Shown piece by piece: positions 8,408-17,275 of a stretch of DNA of 64,000 bases. The translations under genes and the position numbers were made by a program. The notes under the pieces were generated by a model that was not told where the DNA came from, did no database searches, and saw only the letters and a program-made list of their open reading frames with translations. This DNA is from Bacteroidia bacterium (lineage in GTDB: Bacteria; Bacteroidota; Bacteroidia; Flavobacteriales; Flavobacteriaceae), in NCBI GenBank assembly GCA_030430385.1, contig JAUIFO010000003.1, positions 1-64,000 on the forward strand, written 5' to 3'. How positions within the stretch are numbered: position 1 is the first letter of the stretch; every line of letters begins with the position of its first letter.

Positions 8408-9850
8408 TTAAAATTTTAATTCAGTTGCTGGAATACCAAAATACAACTCTAGAACCTTTAATTTAAATATATAATCATATTTTGCACGATTCAATTCTAT
8501 GTTGGCATTATCATATCTTAATTTAGATTGACTAAAATCGAAAGCATTGGTTAAACCAACATCGTAACGTTCTCTGGCGTAATCATAAGCTAATTGCTGA
8601 GATTCTAAGGCTTTTTCTGCAGCTTCAAACGATTTTAAAGCACCTTTAGCATCAACATAAGCTTGATACACTGTAGATTCAAGATCTAACTCAGCTTGCT
8701 CAAGCTGAAATTGAGTTCGCTCTAAGTTTACTTTACTTCTCATGACATTACTCCTTACCGCAAATCCATTAAAAATAGGAATATTGACTTGTATTCCATA
8801 AGAGATACCATCATTTTCCCACAATTGCTCAGTAAAAGGATCTGCATCAACTTCTCGAGTTAAAAGATTAGGAAACTGACTTACTACAATGTCTCCTGTA
8901 GATTGCACCACACCTATTTGTTGTGTAGAGCTTGGATTGTTTTGATCAATCTCTTGAATAAAAGACGTAGCATCAGTATACCTAGTATCGTACCCAAAAA
9001 ATGCGGATACGGTTGGGTAATAAGCACCTCTAGAAATTTGTAGATCTTTTTCGGCTAAGGCCACATTTTCTTGTGCTATTTTAATTTCAGAACGACTCTC
9101 CTTTGCTTTAGCAAGAATTTCGTCAATATCTTTACTTGAAATCCCTTCATCAACGATATCATAGCCTTCATCTTCAATATCAAAGGTCTCATAATCCTTA
9201 ATTAAGAGCAATTGCGCCAGACTTATTAAAGAGATTCTTACATTGTTTTCAGCATTTATAATTCCCTGTTGTTCACTTGCATCAGTTGCTTGAATCTCTA
9301 ATAAATCGCCTCTTGGCAAGGATCCAGCATCAACGAGTTCTTGTGTTCTTTGGATTTGCTCTTTTGTTACTTCATTCTGACTTTTAAGAACCTTAAGATT
9401 TGCCTTATTTAAAATCGTTTGTAAGTATCCATTGGCAACAAATAAAGAAATATCATCCTTCATTTTTTCAAGTCGGTATTGGTTTGCCAGCTTAGATATT
9501 TCAGCTCTTTGTAAGGTTCTATAATTTCTTAATCCGTCAAAAATGGTATAACCAACATTTATTCTACCTGTAACCGATAAAAATGTAGTTGTTTGCGCAT
9601 TATTGGTTACTGGGTTAAAACTTAAACCTGTATTTTCTGAAATTCCAGAAGACGCGCTCAAACTTGGAAGTAAATTTCCAATGGCTGCTAATCTATCTGC
9701 TTCAGTAGATTCAAGATCTAACTCACTTTGTTTTACAGAAATGTTGTTTTTAAGAGCATGTTCAACACACTCTAAAAGCGTCCATTTCTTATTTTGTGAA
9801 TGTCCAATAATTCCAGCAAGAAGGAATACTATGATGATTGATTTTTTCAT
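8408..9850 (-). CDS. TolC-family outer-membrane efflux channel
   Basis: From the ATG at 9850 the protein has 480 residues with a signal peptide (MKKSIIIVFLLAGIIGHSQ). The two long repeats typical of outer-membrane efflux proteins follow: WTLLECVEHALKNN at the start of repeat one and a matching helical pair in the second half (SYGIQVNIPIFNG, LERTQFQLEQAELDLES). TolC trimers form the outer-membrane exit duct for tripartite pumps. A longer reading frame to 9901 adds a charged 17-residue extension ahead of the signal peptide and is less likely. A 138-bp gap separates it from the adaptor gene upstream, so an internal promoter is possible, though I see no clear one. Confidence 0.93.
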   Translation of the reverse strand: MKKSIIIVFLLAGIIGHSQNKKWTLLECVEHALKNNISVKQSELDLESTEADRLAAIGNLLPSLSASSGISENTGLSFNPVTNNAQTTTFLSVTGRINVGYTIFDGLRNYRTLQRAEISKLANQYRLEKMKDDISLFVANGYLQTILNKANLKVLKSQNEVTKEQIQRTQELVDAGSLPRGDLLEIQATDASEQQGIINAENNVRISLISLAQLLLIKDYETFDIEDEGYDIVDEGISSKDIDEILAKAKESRSEIKIAQENVALAEKDLQISRGAYYPTVSAFFGYDTRYTDATSFIQEIDQNNPSSTQQIGVVQSTGDIVVSQFPNLLTREVDADPFTEQLWENDGISYGIQVNIPIFNGFAVRSNVMRSKVNLERTQFQLEQAELDLESTVYQAYVDAKGALKSFEAAEKALESQQLAYDYARERYDVGLTNAFDFSQSKLRYDNANIELNRAKYDYIFKLKVLELYFGIPATELKF

Positions 9851-9988
9851 CTGTTTTTTTATTTGTTTTTTATCGACAGATGTCATTCGCCTCAATAACA
9901 CTTAAATTGTATTAAGATTTATCTTGGCTCATTTCATAATGTCTTATATGTCTATATAATTTATGATGTGTTACACTAAATGTTAAAA

Positions 9989-11149
9989 TTATTGTCCAGC
10001 AAATTTCTGAATGCCTTGAACTGGATTCCAAACCTTAATTTTATCATCTTTAGAAATGCCACTTTTAACCTCAACAAAAATGCCATCTCCTATACCGAGT
10101 TCGAGATCTTTACGTTCAAATTTCTGATCACCAACTTCAATTTCTACATAAGGCAATTTCGTTTCTTCGTCATACTGAACTAAAGCTTCTTTGATTGCTA
10201 GTACGTTTTCAGCTTTTTCTAAAATAATAGAAGCATTAGCACTTAAACCAGCTCTTATAAAAGTAGAATCCATTTTTTTGAGTGTTCCTTTGATCTCAAA
10301 TTGAATGGCACCATTTTCTTCAACGCCTTTTGGTGCTATATAGTCTAACACCGCATCAAACGATTGGTCTTCAATAGCTCCAACAGTGATTTCTAATGGA
10401 AGGCCTTCTTTAATTTTACCCACTTCACTTTCGTCGACTTTACCTTCAAAAATCATTTTTGTGACATCTGCTAGCGATGCAATAGAGGTTCCTTCGTTAA
10501 AGTTGTTAGCTTCAATAACTTGATTTCCCGCTTTTACAGGCACATCGAGAACCATTCCAGAAACCGTTGCTCTAACCTGAGTCTGCGCAATATTGCCCAA
10601 TCCAGATGTTGTTCCAGTTTTAATGATATCGTAATTTTGACGTGATTGGGTAACGTTAATTCTCGCTTGCTCAACTTGTTGCTTAGCTTGTAAATACGTA
10701 TTGTTTACTTGATCAAATTCATTTGCAGCAATAACACCTTTTTCAAATAATTCTTTTTGACGATTGAAAATAGCCTGCTGTGTTTTATAATTAATTTCAG
10801 CAGTTTGTAAGGCTGTTCTATTAGATGCAATATTGTTCTTTGCATTTGTTAAATTGGAAACATTAGGGATTACTCTAATTTGAGCAATCAAATCACCTTG
10901 TTTGACGTATTCGCCAGCTTCAACGAAAACCTCATCAACCACACCTGAAATATTCGGTTTGATTAAGACTTCTTCTTTAGGGACAATGCTTCCAGTTGCC
11001 ACTGTTTTTACAACGATAGTTTCTTCGGAAGGTGCTTCAGTGGTATAGGTTACTGGATCTTCTTGATTTTTAAGCCAGAAAAATGTTAATGAGCCAACAA
11101 AGCCTACTAATATTAATAGTAATACGATTACAGTTGTTGTTCTTTTCAT
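9989..11149 (-). CDS. Periplasmic adaptor (HlyD/MacA-type membrane fusion protein) 2
   Basis: The 386-residue protein has an N-terminal membrane anchor (about 5-25) and a first lipoyl half containing KPNISGVVDEVFVEAGEYV. A helical hairpin (about 100-170) is followed by ATVSGMVLDVPVKAGNQV and beta-barrel domains. It follows the second permease gene by 32 bp and is the adaptor most closely tied to the ABC transporter. It differs substantially in sequence from adaptor 1, so the two are not a recent duplication. Together with the ATPase, permeases and TolC it forms a MacAB-TolC-like assembly. Substrate unknown. Confidence 0.92.
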   Translation of the reverse strand: MKRTTTVIVLLLILVGFVGSLTFFWLKNQEDPVTYTTEAPSEETIVVKTVATGSIVPKEEVLIKPNISGVVDEVFVEAGEYVKQGDLIAQIRVIPNVSNLTNAKNNIASNRTALQTAEINYKTQQAIFNRQKELFEKGVIAANEFDQVNNTYLQAKQQVEQARINVTQSRQNYDIIKTGTTSGLGNIAQTQVRATVSGMVLDVPVKAGNQVIEANNFNEGTSIASLADVTKMIFEGKVDESEVGKIKEGLPLEITVGAIEDQSFDAVLDYIAPKGVEENGAIQFEIKGTLKKMDSTFIRAGLSANASIILEKAENVLAIKEALVQYDEETKLPYVEIEVGDQKFERKDLELGIGDGIFVEVKSGISKDDKIKVWNPVQGIQKFAGQ

Positions 11150-11181
11150 GTGTTGATTATTAGTTTTTCTTGATGATTAAT

Positions 11182-12441
11182 TTATTCTATTCTTAAAGCG
11201 TCTACAGGCTTCATTTTAGTTGCTCTACTTGCAGGAATAAATCCAGCAGCTAATCCAGAAACAATTAATATGATGAGCGCTATAACGACGACTTCCATTC
11301 CAACTGATGGATTTGCAAAATTTTCTACAGGTCCAGCATTATCTAAAAGCGCATTTAAGCCCCAAATTAGTAATGCAGCAAAAATGACACCTACCATTCC
11401 TGATAAGGTTGTTAAGATCATACTTTCTTGAAGTATTTGCGATTTGATCGTCCAAGGAGAAGCGCCAAGTGCTCTTCTAATGCCGATTTCTTTAGTGCGT
11501 TCCTTTACGACTATCAACATGATATTATTAATTCCAATAATACCAGACATTAACACTAAAATTCCAACAAAATACCCTACGATACTTAAAATAGAGAAGA
11601 GTCCGTTAATACGTCCAAACTCTTCCGCTAGATCAAAGTGACCAATCGCACGATCGTCTTCAGGATGTACTTTATGTCTAGACTTCATTAAGTCGAAAAC
11701 CTGCTGTTTTATACTGGTAATTGGAATGTTATCATTTGCTGTAATGGCCATCCAACCTACACGATCTCCTCTATTGAAGGCTTGTCCAAATGTTGTGAAA
11801 GGTGTGTAAATTGTATTCGCTTCTTCCTCTTGATCACCTTGACTATTACTCATTTTAAAAGTTCCAACAACTAAAAAATTCACGCCATTTATCTTAATGT
11901 AAGTTCCCATAGCATCTTCGCCTTTATCGTAAAGGGCTTTGATAACTCCAGTACCTACAACACATACTTTTCGTTTTTCGTTGATATCTGAATAACTAAT
12001 AAAGCGTCCTTGCAAAATATCCATAGGTTGCTGATTGATATATTCTGGATAGTCACCATAAATTTCAAAAGCTCCTGTTTTGGTTCCTCTTATAACATTG
12101 TTATTCCCTCTAAATCCGCCTAATTGATTTCTTGGTGACACATATTTAAGGTTAGGAACTTGACTTTTTATTGCAGTAACATCATCAATTCTGTAGCTAA
12201 AATAACGTCCTTTAGGCAACCCTTTATAAGGCTTAGACGTTCCTTGCGTCCACATAAACATTGAGTTCGTTGCAAAATTCCCAAAATCTGCCGTCACTCC
12301 ATTTTTAAGTCCGTTAGTTAAGGCAAGAAGTATCACAAGAACGAATATGCCCCAAGCCACTCCAAAAGCGGTAAGTGCAGTTCTAAACTTATTAGCGTTT
12401 AGCGCTTCTAATATTTCGCTCCAACGTTCTCTGTTAAACAT
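11182..12441 (-). CDS. ABC transporter permease (MacB/FtsX type) 2
   Basis: The 419-residue protein has an N-terminal membrane helix (about 20-46), a large periplasmic MacB_PCD domain (about 48-280) and three C-terminal helices of the FtsX domain. The cytoplasmic coupling segment VVKERTKEIGIRRALGASP lies between them. It ends in PASRATKMKPVDALRIE, typical of the family. In MacB-like systems the permease is a mechanotransmitter driving periplasmic substrates into the adaptor/TolC duct. The stop of permease 1 is only 1 bp upstream. The two permeases are alike but diverged, suggesting a heterodimer. Confidence 0.94.
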   Translation of the reverse strand: MFNRERWSEILEALNANKFRTALTAFGVAWGIFVLVILLALTNGLKNGVTADFGNFATNSMFMWTQGTSKPYKGLPKGRYFSYRIDDVTAIKSQVPNLKYVSPRNQLGGFRGNNNVIRGTKTGAFEIYGDYPEYINQQPMDILQGRFISYSDINEKRKVCVVGTGVIKALYDKGEDAMGTYIKINGVNFLVVGTFKMSNSQGDQEEEANTIYTPFTTFGQAFNRGDRVGWMAITANDNIPITSIKQQVFDLMKSRHKVHPEDDRAIGHFDLAEEFGRINGLFSILSIVGYFVGILVLMSGIIGINNIMLIVVKERTKEIGIRRALGASPWTIKSQILQESMILTTLSGMVGVIFAALLIWGLNALLDNAGPVENFANPSVGMEVVVIALIILIVSGLAAGFIPASRATKMKPVDALRIE

Positions 12442-12442
12442 A

Positions 12443-13687
12443 CTATTCGTCTCTTAATGCTTCAATAGGTTTAATTCTTGCTGCTCGATAAGCAGGAAAG
12501 AAACCTGCAATTGCACCTGCAAAAACAAGAACAAAAACAGCACTTAAAGCTATATTAAAATCTACTTGAGGGTATTTTATAAAATCGTGTTGAATTTGAG
12601 GTCCGACAAGTTCTAAAAGTCCTAATCCGAAAATCAAACCAAACAAACCAGCAAACATGGTTACAAAGACAGCCTCCTGAAGAATCATACCAATAATTGA
12701 AATTGGCAAAGCACCTAAAGCTTTTCTAACTCCTATTTCTTTAGTACGCTCTTTAACAATAATGAGCATGATATTACCAACACCAACCACACCAGCGATG
12801 ATTGTTAGAATACCAATAAACCAAAATACAGATTGGATCATACCAATCAATCCGTAAATTTTCTTAGCCTCTTCAAGCGTATTAAACACTCTTACAGCAC
12901 TTGTATCGTCTGGAGCAACCGTATGAATTTGTTTTAATTCACTTTCAATGGCATCAGACATACTGTTAGACAATTGTACAGCTTCATCGAAATCATCAGA
13001 CATTTTCACAGTCACCAGAATATTTCTGATATCATCTCCTGCACCAAATACTTTTTGAGAAGTAGATAACGGTATGTAAGCCTGTTGCTCTTCACGTTCT
13101 CCACCTGGATCAATAAAAACACCGACAACTTTAAAACTAATTCCGTAGATTTTAATCTCCTTGTCTATAGGGTCTTCATCCTTAAATAGATCGCGTCTTA
13201 ACTTTCTTCCAATGACAGCAACTTTTCGTTTTTCATCCAGATCGGCTTCACTAACAAACCTTCCAGATTCCATATCGGCATTTTCTATAAATTGATGACC
13301 AGGCATGGCACCTCTTACTTGATATCTAACCGTTTCATTTTTATATGAAATGTCTGCTCCCCAAATAGAAAACAATGCAGTTTTATGCTCAATGTTATCG
13401 CTATACTTATCCGTAATGAACTCAAAGTTTTCATTCTTCATTTGAATGTATCTCCCAGGATTGAGTCCTTTGTATTCTTTGGTAGTTCTTCCTGTCCAAA
13501 CAGTTATAAGGTTGGTCGCATCTCTTTCAAACTCAGATTTAACACCATTTTCAAGGCCTTTACTAAACCCAAGAAGAATCACCAAAATAAAGATTCCTGA
13601 AGCTACGGAAAGTCCAGTTAAGAAGGTACGAAGTTTATTTTTTCGTAAGGTTTCAAATATTTCCTGCCAACGTTCAATATCAAACAT
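12443..13687 (-). CDS. ABC transporter permease (MacB/FtsX type) 1
   Basis: The 414-residue protein has the same architecture as permease 2: an N-terminal helix (about 20-45), a periplasmic domain, three C-terminal helices, the coupling helix motif IVKERTKEIGVRKALGALP and the closing PAYRAARIKPIEALRDE. Its start overlaps the end of the ATPase gene by 8 bp, indicating translational coupling. It is separate from the ATPase, unlike classical MacB in which ATPase and permease are fused. Confidence 0.94.
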   Translation of the reverse strand: MFDIERWQEIFETLRKNKLRTFLTGLSVASGIFILVILLGFSKGLENGVKSEFERDATNLITVWTGRTTKEYKGLNPGRYIQMKNENFEFITDKYSDNIEHKTALFSIWGADISYKNETVRYQVRGAMPGHQFIENADMESGRFVSEADLDEKRKVAVIGRKLRRDLFKDEDPIDKEIKIYGISFKVVGVFIDPGGEREEQQAYIPLSTSQKVFGAGDDIRNILVTVKMSDDFDEAVQLSNSMSDAIESELKQIHTVAPDDTSAVRVFNTLEEAKKIYGLIGMIQSVFWFIGILTIIAGVVGVGNIMLIIVKERTKEIGVRKALGALPISIIGMILQEAVFVTMFAGLFGLIFGLGLLELVGPQIQHDFIKYPQVDFNIALSAVFVLVFAGAIAGFFPAYRAARIKPIEALRDE

Positions 13688-14381
13688 GTTGGGATGCTCT
13701 TACTTGTTCTACTTTGCAATCATCTATAATTAAACCATCTTTTAAGTTGACAATACGTTTGGTCATTTGCGCGATATCATGCTCATGTGTCACCACTAAA
13801 ATGGTTTTGCCTTCATCATTAATACCTTGAATTAGATCCATTACTTCATAGGATGTTTTGGTGTCTAAGGCTCCTGTAGGTTCATCTGCCAAAAGTACTT
13901 TCGGATCACTAGCTAAAGCTCTTGCTATAGCGACACGTTGTTTTTGACCACCAGATAATTCACTTGGTAAATGATGAGACCAATCTGCCAAACCTACTTT
14001 TTCAAGATAGTGCATTGCTCGATCTGTACGTTCTTTGCGTTTAATTCCTTTATAATACAATGGCATAGAAACATTATCTAGTGCACTTTTGTAATTGATC
14101 AAGTTGAACGATTGGAAAATAAAACCTAGAAATTCATTTCTATACTTTGCAGCAAGCTTTTCATTAAGCCCTTTAATAGGAACATTATCTAGAATATAAT
14201 TACCTGAATCGGCTTCATCTAGCATGCCCAGAATATTGAGTAAGGTAGATTTTCCAGATCCTGAAGACCCCATTATAGACACAAGTTCGCCTTCATTGAC
14301 ATCAAAGTTAATTCCTTTTAATACGTGAAGCGAATTGCTTCCCATGTGATAAGATTTATGCAAATCCTTGATCTGGATCAT
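13680..14381 (-). CDS. ABC transporter ATP-binding protein (LolD/MacB type)
   Basis: The 233-residue ATPase has Walker A GSSGSGKST (38-46), a Q-loop Gln90, the signature LSGGQ (142-146), Walker B VLLADEPTG (about 162-170) and the switch histidine in VVTHEHD. The sequence around these motifs fits the MacB/LolD branch, which works with FtsX-type permeases. It is the first gene of the operon running to tsaB. A 138-bp gap lies ahead of it; near-consensus -7 boxes occur there but none is perfect. Confidence 0.95.
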   Translation of the reverse strand: MIQIKDLHKSYHMGSNSLHVLKGINFDVNEGELVSIMGSSGSGKSTLLNILGMLDEADSGNYILDNVPIKGLNEKLAAKYRNEFLGFIFQSFNLINYKSALDNVSMPLYYKGIKRKERTDRAMHYLEKVGLADWSHHLPSELSGGQKQRVAIARALASDPKVLLADEPTGALDTKTSYEVMDLIQGINDEGKTILVVTHEHDIAQMTKRIVNLKDGLIIDDCKVEQVRASQHV

Positions 14382-14519
14382 AATGTAGATGGTTAATTCT
14401 TAACAATATTACGCAAATCATCAACTGGATTGTGCTAAGTATTTGTTAAGAATTTGATTTTTGATTGATATTTATAAGACTTCTAAATACCAAAAATGTT
14501 ACACTAAAAGGTGTTTTTT

Positions 14520-14750
14520 TTAGTCTTTTGTGGTTTTTGCTCTGAAAAACTTCCAGTAGATGATGAAGCCAATTCCTGCAACCAAAATGTAGGGGATTGC
14601 CATCAAATACATAATGCCATCATTAACCCCTTTTGCAGCAGATTGCGTTTCTTCACTTTCAAGAACTGCTCTACACATAGCACATTGCGCTTCAGTTTTC
14701 AGAAAGGTAAAAACAGATAATAGAAAAAGAAATAAGCCTTTATGTTTCAT
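14520..14750 (-). CDS. Small CxxC membrane protein in oxidase-assembly cluster
   Basis: From the ATG at 14750 the product has 76 residues: a signal peptide (about 1-19), a CxxC motif at QCAMCRA (about 21-24) just after the expected cleavage site, and one membrane helix (about 49-68) followed by a basic tail. It is therefore probably an inner-membrane protein with a periplasmic CxxC segment. It starts 2 bp after the DUF420 gene and belongs to the SCO/DUF420 operon, which suggests copper or thiol handling for cytochrome oxidase. The function is unproven. A longer frame to 14816 overlaps the DUF420 gene and is rejected. Confidence 0.75.
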   Translation of the reverse strand: MKHKGLFLFLLSVFTFLKTEAQCAMCRAVLESEETQSAAKGVNDGIMYLMAIPYILVAGIGFIIYWKFFRAKTTKD

Positions 14751-14752
14751 AT

Positions 14753-15301
14753 TTATACATAATAAGGCGAGATCATAAAATACACAATTACTCCTGTAAC
14801 TGCGACATAAAGCCATAGAGGAAATGTGATTTTAGCTATTTTTTTATGACGTTCAATATTGTTGGTAATGGCTCTAACATAAGTAATTAATACAAATGGA
14901 ATAATAACTATTGATAGTAGAATATGAGATATCAATACAAAATAATACAAGTACATTATAGCGCCTTCTCCTCCATATTTAGTAGAATCGCTCGTCATAT
15001 GATAAGCAACATACATTACCAAAAAACTTACCGATAAAAGTATAGCAAACTTCATAAGTCGCTCATGCAAGACTCTATTTTTCTTTTTAATAGCCATTAC
15101 AGCTAAGATCAGAATTAGAGCTGTTACACCATTAATAGCAGCATAAATTGGTGGTAAAAACGTAAGTGGTTCAACCTCAATACCAAAATCTTGGAGCTTA
15201 ACTCGTGACAGTATTGCTACAACTAAAGGAATAAGAATCGCAAGTATTACAATCCAAGTGTTATATTTTTTCTCTTGAGGGTTGGTTTCTATGTTACTCA
15301 T
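14753..15301 (-). CDS. DUF420 family membrane protein
   Basis: The 182-residue protein has five predicted membrane helices and the conserved histidines of DUF420 (HERLMK, YHMTSD, SHILLS, RHKKIAK). DUF420 proteins, related to CtaM-type factors, accompany heme-copper oxidase genes and are thought to help oxidase maturation. The start overlaps the SCO stop codon in ATGAGTAA, so the two are translationally coupled. Confidence 0.9.
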   Translation of the reverse strand: MSNIETNPQEKKYNTWIVILAILIPLVVAILSRVKLQDFGIEVEPLTFLPPIYAAINGVTALILILAVMAIKKKNRVLHERLMKFAILLSVSFLVMYVAYHMTSDSTKYGGEGAIMYLYYFVLISHILLSIVIIPFVLITYVRAITNNIERHKKIAKITFPLWLYVAVTGVIVYFMISPYYV

Positions 15302-16058
15302 TATAATCTTCTTTTAATAGTTTGGCAATGTCTTCTTTTAAGATGCTAATTTCTTCAGTTTCTCCATCTTCATTTTCTTTTTCCGATTCACTCAATATCC
15401 CTTTGTAGAAAATCTTAGGATTTCCAAAGTTGTCTTTTCTTGAGCGTATGTAACCATTTTTATCAATAAGCGCGAAGTTTCCTGAGTGTTCAAAGCCACC
15501 TTCAACTTCAGGATTCTCTCCAGCATAAATATTAAATCCAACATTAGCTAATTCATAGATGACCTCTTTATCTCCTGTCATTAGATGCCAATTCGGATTG
15601 GTAACACCATAGTTTTCTGCATAAGCTTTTAACACTTCAGAAGTATCATAATCTGGATTAATCGTAAATGAGGCTACACCAAAATCTTCAAACTCAGAAA
15701 ACGTATTTTGAATTTCAATCAAGTTTCTATTCATTCTTGGGCAAATCGTAGGGCAAGTTGTAAAGAAGAATTCAACCACATATACTTTTCCTTCATAATC
15801 TTTATTAGAAATGGTTTGACCGTCTTGATCTACAAAAGAAAATTGAGGAACTTTTTTTGGTGCTCCATTGATATTTATAAACATCAAATCAGATACGTAG
15901 CTATCACTTTTAGTAGAAACATCTTTACTTCTGCTTTCAGATCTTGTAATATCGTCACCTTGTATTCTATCAATAATTCTTGGAATGAAAATGATTCCAA
16001 AAACCAAAATAATGAAAGCAATACCTATGTATGAATAATTTGTTGATTTTGTGCTCAT
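15294..16058 (-). CDS. SCO1/SenC family copper chaperone
   Basis: The 254-residue protein has an N-terminal anchor (about 10-27) and a periplasmic thioredoxin-like domain. The copper ligands of the family are present: C102 and C106 in TCPTICP, and H191 in GFEHSGNF. SCO proteins deliver copper to the CuA centre of cytochrome oxidase subunit II (CtaC in this window). A C-terminal acidic stretch (ENEDGETEE) precedes a final helix. It starts 1 bp after the cysteine-less SCO-like gene and overlaps DUF420. Confidence 0.95.
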   Translation of the reverse strand: MSTKSTNYSYIGIAFIILVFGIIFIPRIIDRIQGDDITRSESRSKDVSTKSDSYVSDLMFININGAPKKVPQFSFVDQDGQTISNKDYEGKVYVVEFFFTTCPTICPRMNRNLIEIQNTFSEFEDFGVASFTINPDYDTSEVLKAYAENYGVTNPNWHLMTGDKEVIYELANVGFNIYAGENPEVEGGFEHSGNFALIDKNGYIRSRKDNFGNPKIFYKGILSESEKENEDGETEEISILKEDIAKLLKEDYNE

Positions 16059-16059
16059 G

Positions 16060-16782
16060 CTATTGGACTTCAGGTTGATCTGTATTTATATCTTGTGCGC
16101 GTCTTGTTGACGAGTCGAATTTGCCTTTTCGTTTTTGACGATATTCAGCAAACAAAATTCTTAGATCATCACTAAGTTTGTTTTTAATTTCAGACACCTC
16201 AATACAATCGTAGGAATATAACGGAACTACAGGCTGGTTTTTTTCAATAGCTTTCTCTTCTCTATCGTCAATTCTACCACGTTGTGCTAGATCTTTATCG
16301 ATAATAAAAATATGATCTGTAAATAGTTGTTCGTCTAGAGGTTCTTCAAATTTTAAACTTGAAAATACCGTTTGAATATCATTAGGTTCGCCATATACAT
16401 AATGCCAAAAACGCATGTCTTCATAGGTACTTATTTCTTTGTGAAGTGCATGTGCTTCGCTTTCAGAACCTTTAGGCAATACAATAACTATTTGAAACTT
16501 TTTAAAGCCTTTAAATTTATCATATACCAGTTCTTTCAAATTAGATGCTGCGATAATATGTTGTTTAGGATGTGCTCCTAAAAACCCTAAAATAGTAATT
16601 TGATCTTCCAGCTTTACTTCATTTGAATTATAGTTAAACATCTCTAATTCCTTTACATCTTCGTCAACAATATCAAGTGGATTATAATTATGAGTTGAAG
16701 GATAGAGAAACAATAAAAATAAAACAGGTAGAAAGAACAAAACGCCTAAAACAAGCTTGGTTTTTAATGGCATTTTTTTCAT
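16060..16782 (-). CDS. Membrane-anchored SCO-like protein lacking the cysteine pair
   Basis: The 240-residue protein has one N-terminal anchor (about 9-26) and a soluble domain laid out like SCO. A strand TILGFLGAHPKQH (about 63-75) stands where SCO has its CxxxC strand. It is followed by a helix, a strand FQIVIVLPKG, and a strand TDHIFIIDKDLAQRGRID (about 155-172), where SCO has H-SGNFALIDKNGYIRSR. The histidine (H157) is kept, but both cysteines are absent; the only Cys is at 193, near the C-terminus. The assignment to the SCO/thioredoxin fold is my inference from this alignment. It is the first gene of the operon with SCO, DUF420 and the CxxC protein. Confidence 0.7.
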   Translation of the reverse strand: MKKMPLKTKLVLGVLFFLPVLFLLFLYPSTHNYNPLDIVDEDVKELEMFNYNSNEVKLEDQITILGFLGAHPKQHIIAASNLKELVYDKFKGFKKFQIVIVLPKGSESEAHALHKEISTYEDMRFWHYVYGEPNDIQTVFSSLKFEEPLDEQLFTDHIFIIDKDLAQRGRIDDREEKAIEKNQPVVPLYSYDCIEVSEIKNKLSDDLRILFAEYRQKRKGKFDSSTRRAQDINTDQPEVQ

Positions 16783-16816
16783 GTTTTTTGAGACTTTGAA
16801 TTATTATGCAAAAATA

Positions 16817-16845
16817 AAAAAGACGGTTTAAATAAACCGTCTTTT
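16817..16845. terminator. Bidirectional-looking terminator after subunit IV gene
   Basis: The arms AAAAGACGGTTTA and TAAACCGTCTTTT form a strong near-perfect hairpin with A and T tracts on both sides. For the minus-strand oxidase genes it lies just beyond the subunit IV stop and ahead of the SCO operon. Confidence 0.85.
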
Positions 16846-16872
16846 AATATATTTTATGATTGTGAAATCATG

Positions 16873-17253
16873 TTAAAAATCTCTTTTTATATATTCAGAA
16901 GAATAGACACCTTCAATGTATCCTCCTTCTTGAAGTAGGATAAATATAAGGTAACAGATCAAGAATACAGCAGTCCAAACCACCATACGTCTTAAAGCCT
17001 TAGTTTCATCTCTCATGTGCATGAAATCCCATGTAATGTAGTAAGCCTTTACAATGGTTAAGATGATGAAGATCCAATTGAGAAGTTTCATACTCAAAAC
17101 TTGAGTCATTAAAGCTTCAGGTTTGTAAATCCCTAAAACAACTTCTACAGCTGTCACTATTGATAGTAAGATTAAAACACCCCAAATTTTTTGTGTGTTA
17201 GACTTGAATTTAATTAAGCCTCTTAATATTTCTAATTTATGTGCGTCTGCCAT
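16873..17253 (-). CDS. Cytochrome c oxidase subunit IV family protein
   Basis: The 126-residue protein has three membrane helices. The segment VVLGIYKPEAL between the first two and the loop ITWDFMHMRDETKALRRMV are typical of the prokaryotic subunit IV (CtaF/CyoD-like) family. It stabilises the core oxidase. It follows subunit III by 22 bp and is the last gene before a strong terminator. Confidence 0.9.
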   Translation of the reverse strand: MADAHKLEILRGLIKFKSNTQKIWGVLILLSIVTAVEVVLGIYKPEALMTQVLSMKLLNWIFIILTIVKAYYITWDFMHMRDETKALRRMVVWTAVFLICYLIFILLQEGGYIEGVYSSEYIKRDF

Positions 17254-17275
17254 TTTAAATGCAATTATTCTAAAA

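Noticed and set aside
9851..9901. Longer TolC reading frame
   Set aside because: It adds a charged extension ahead of a complete signal peptide starting at 9850.
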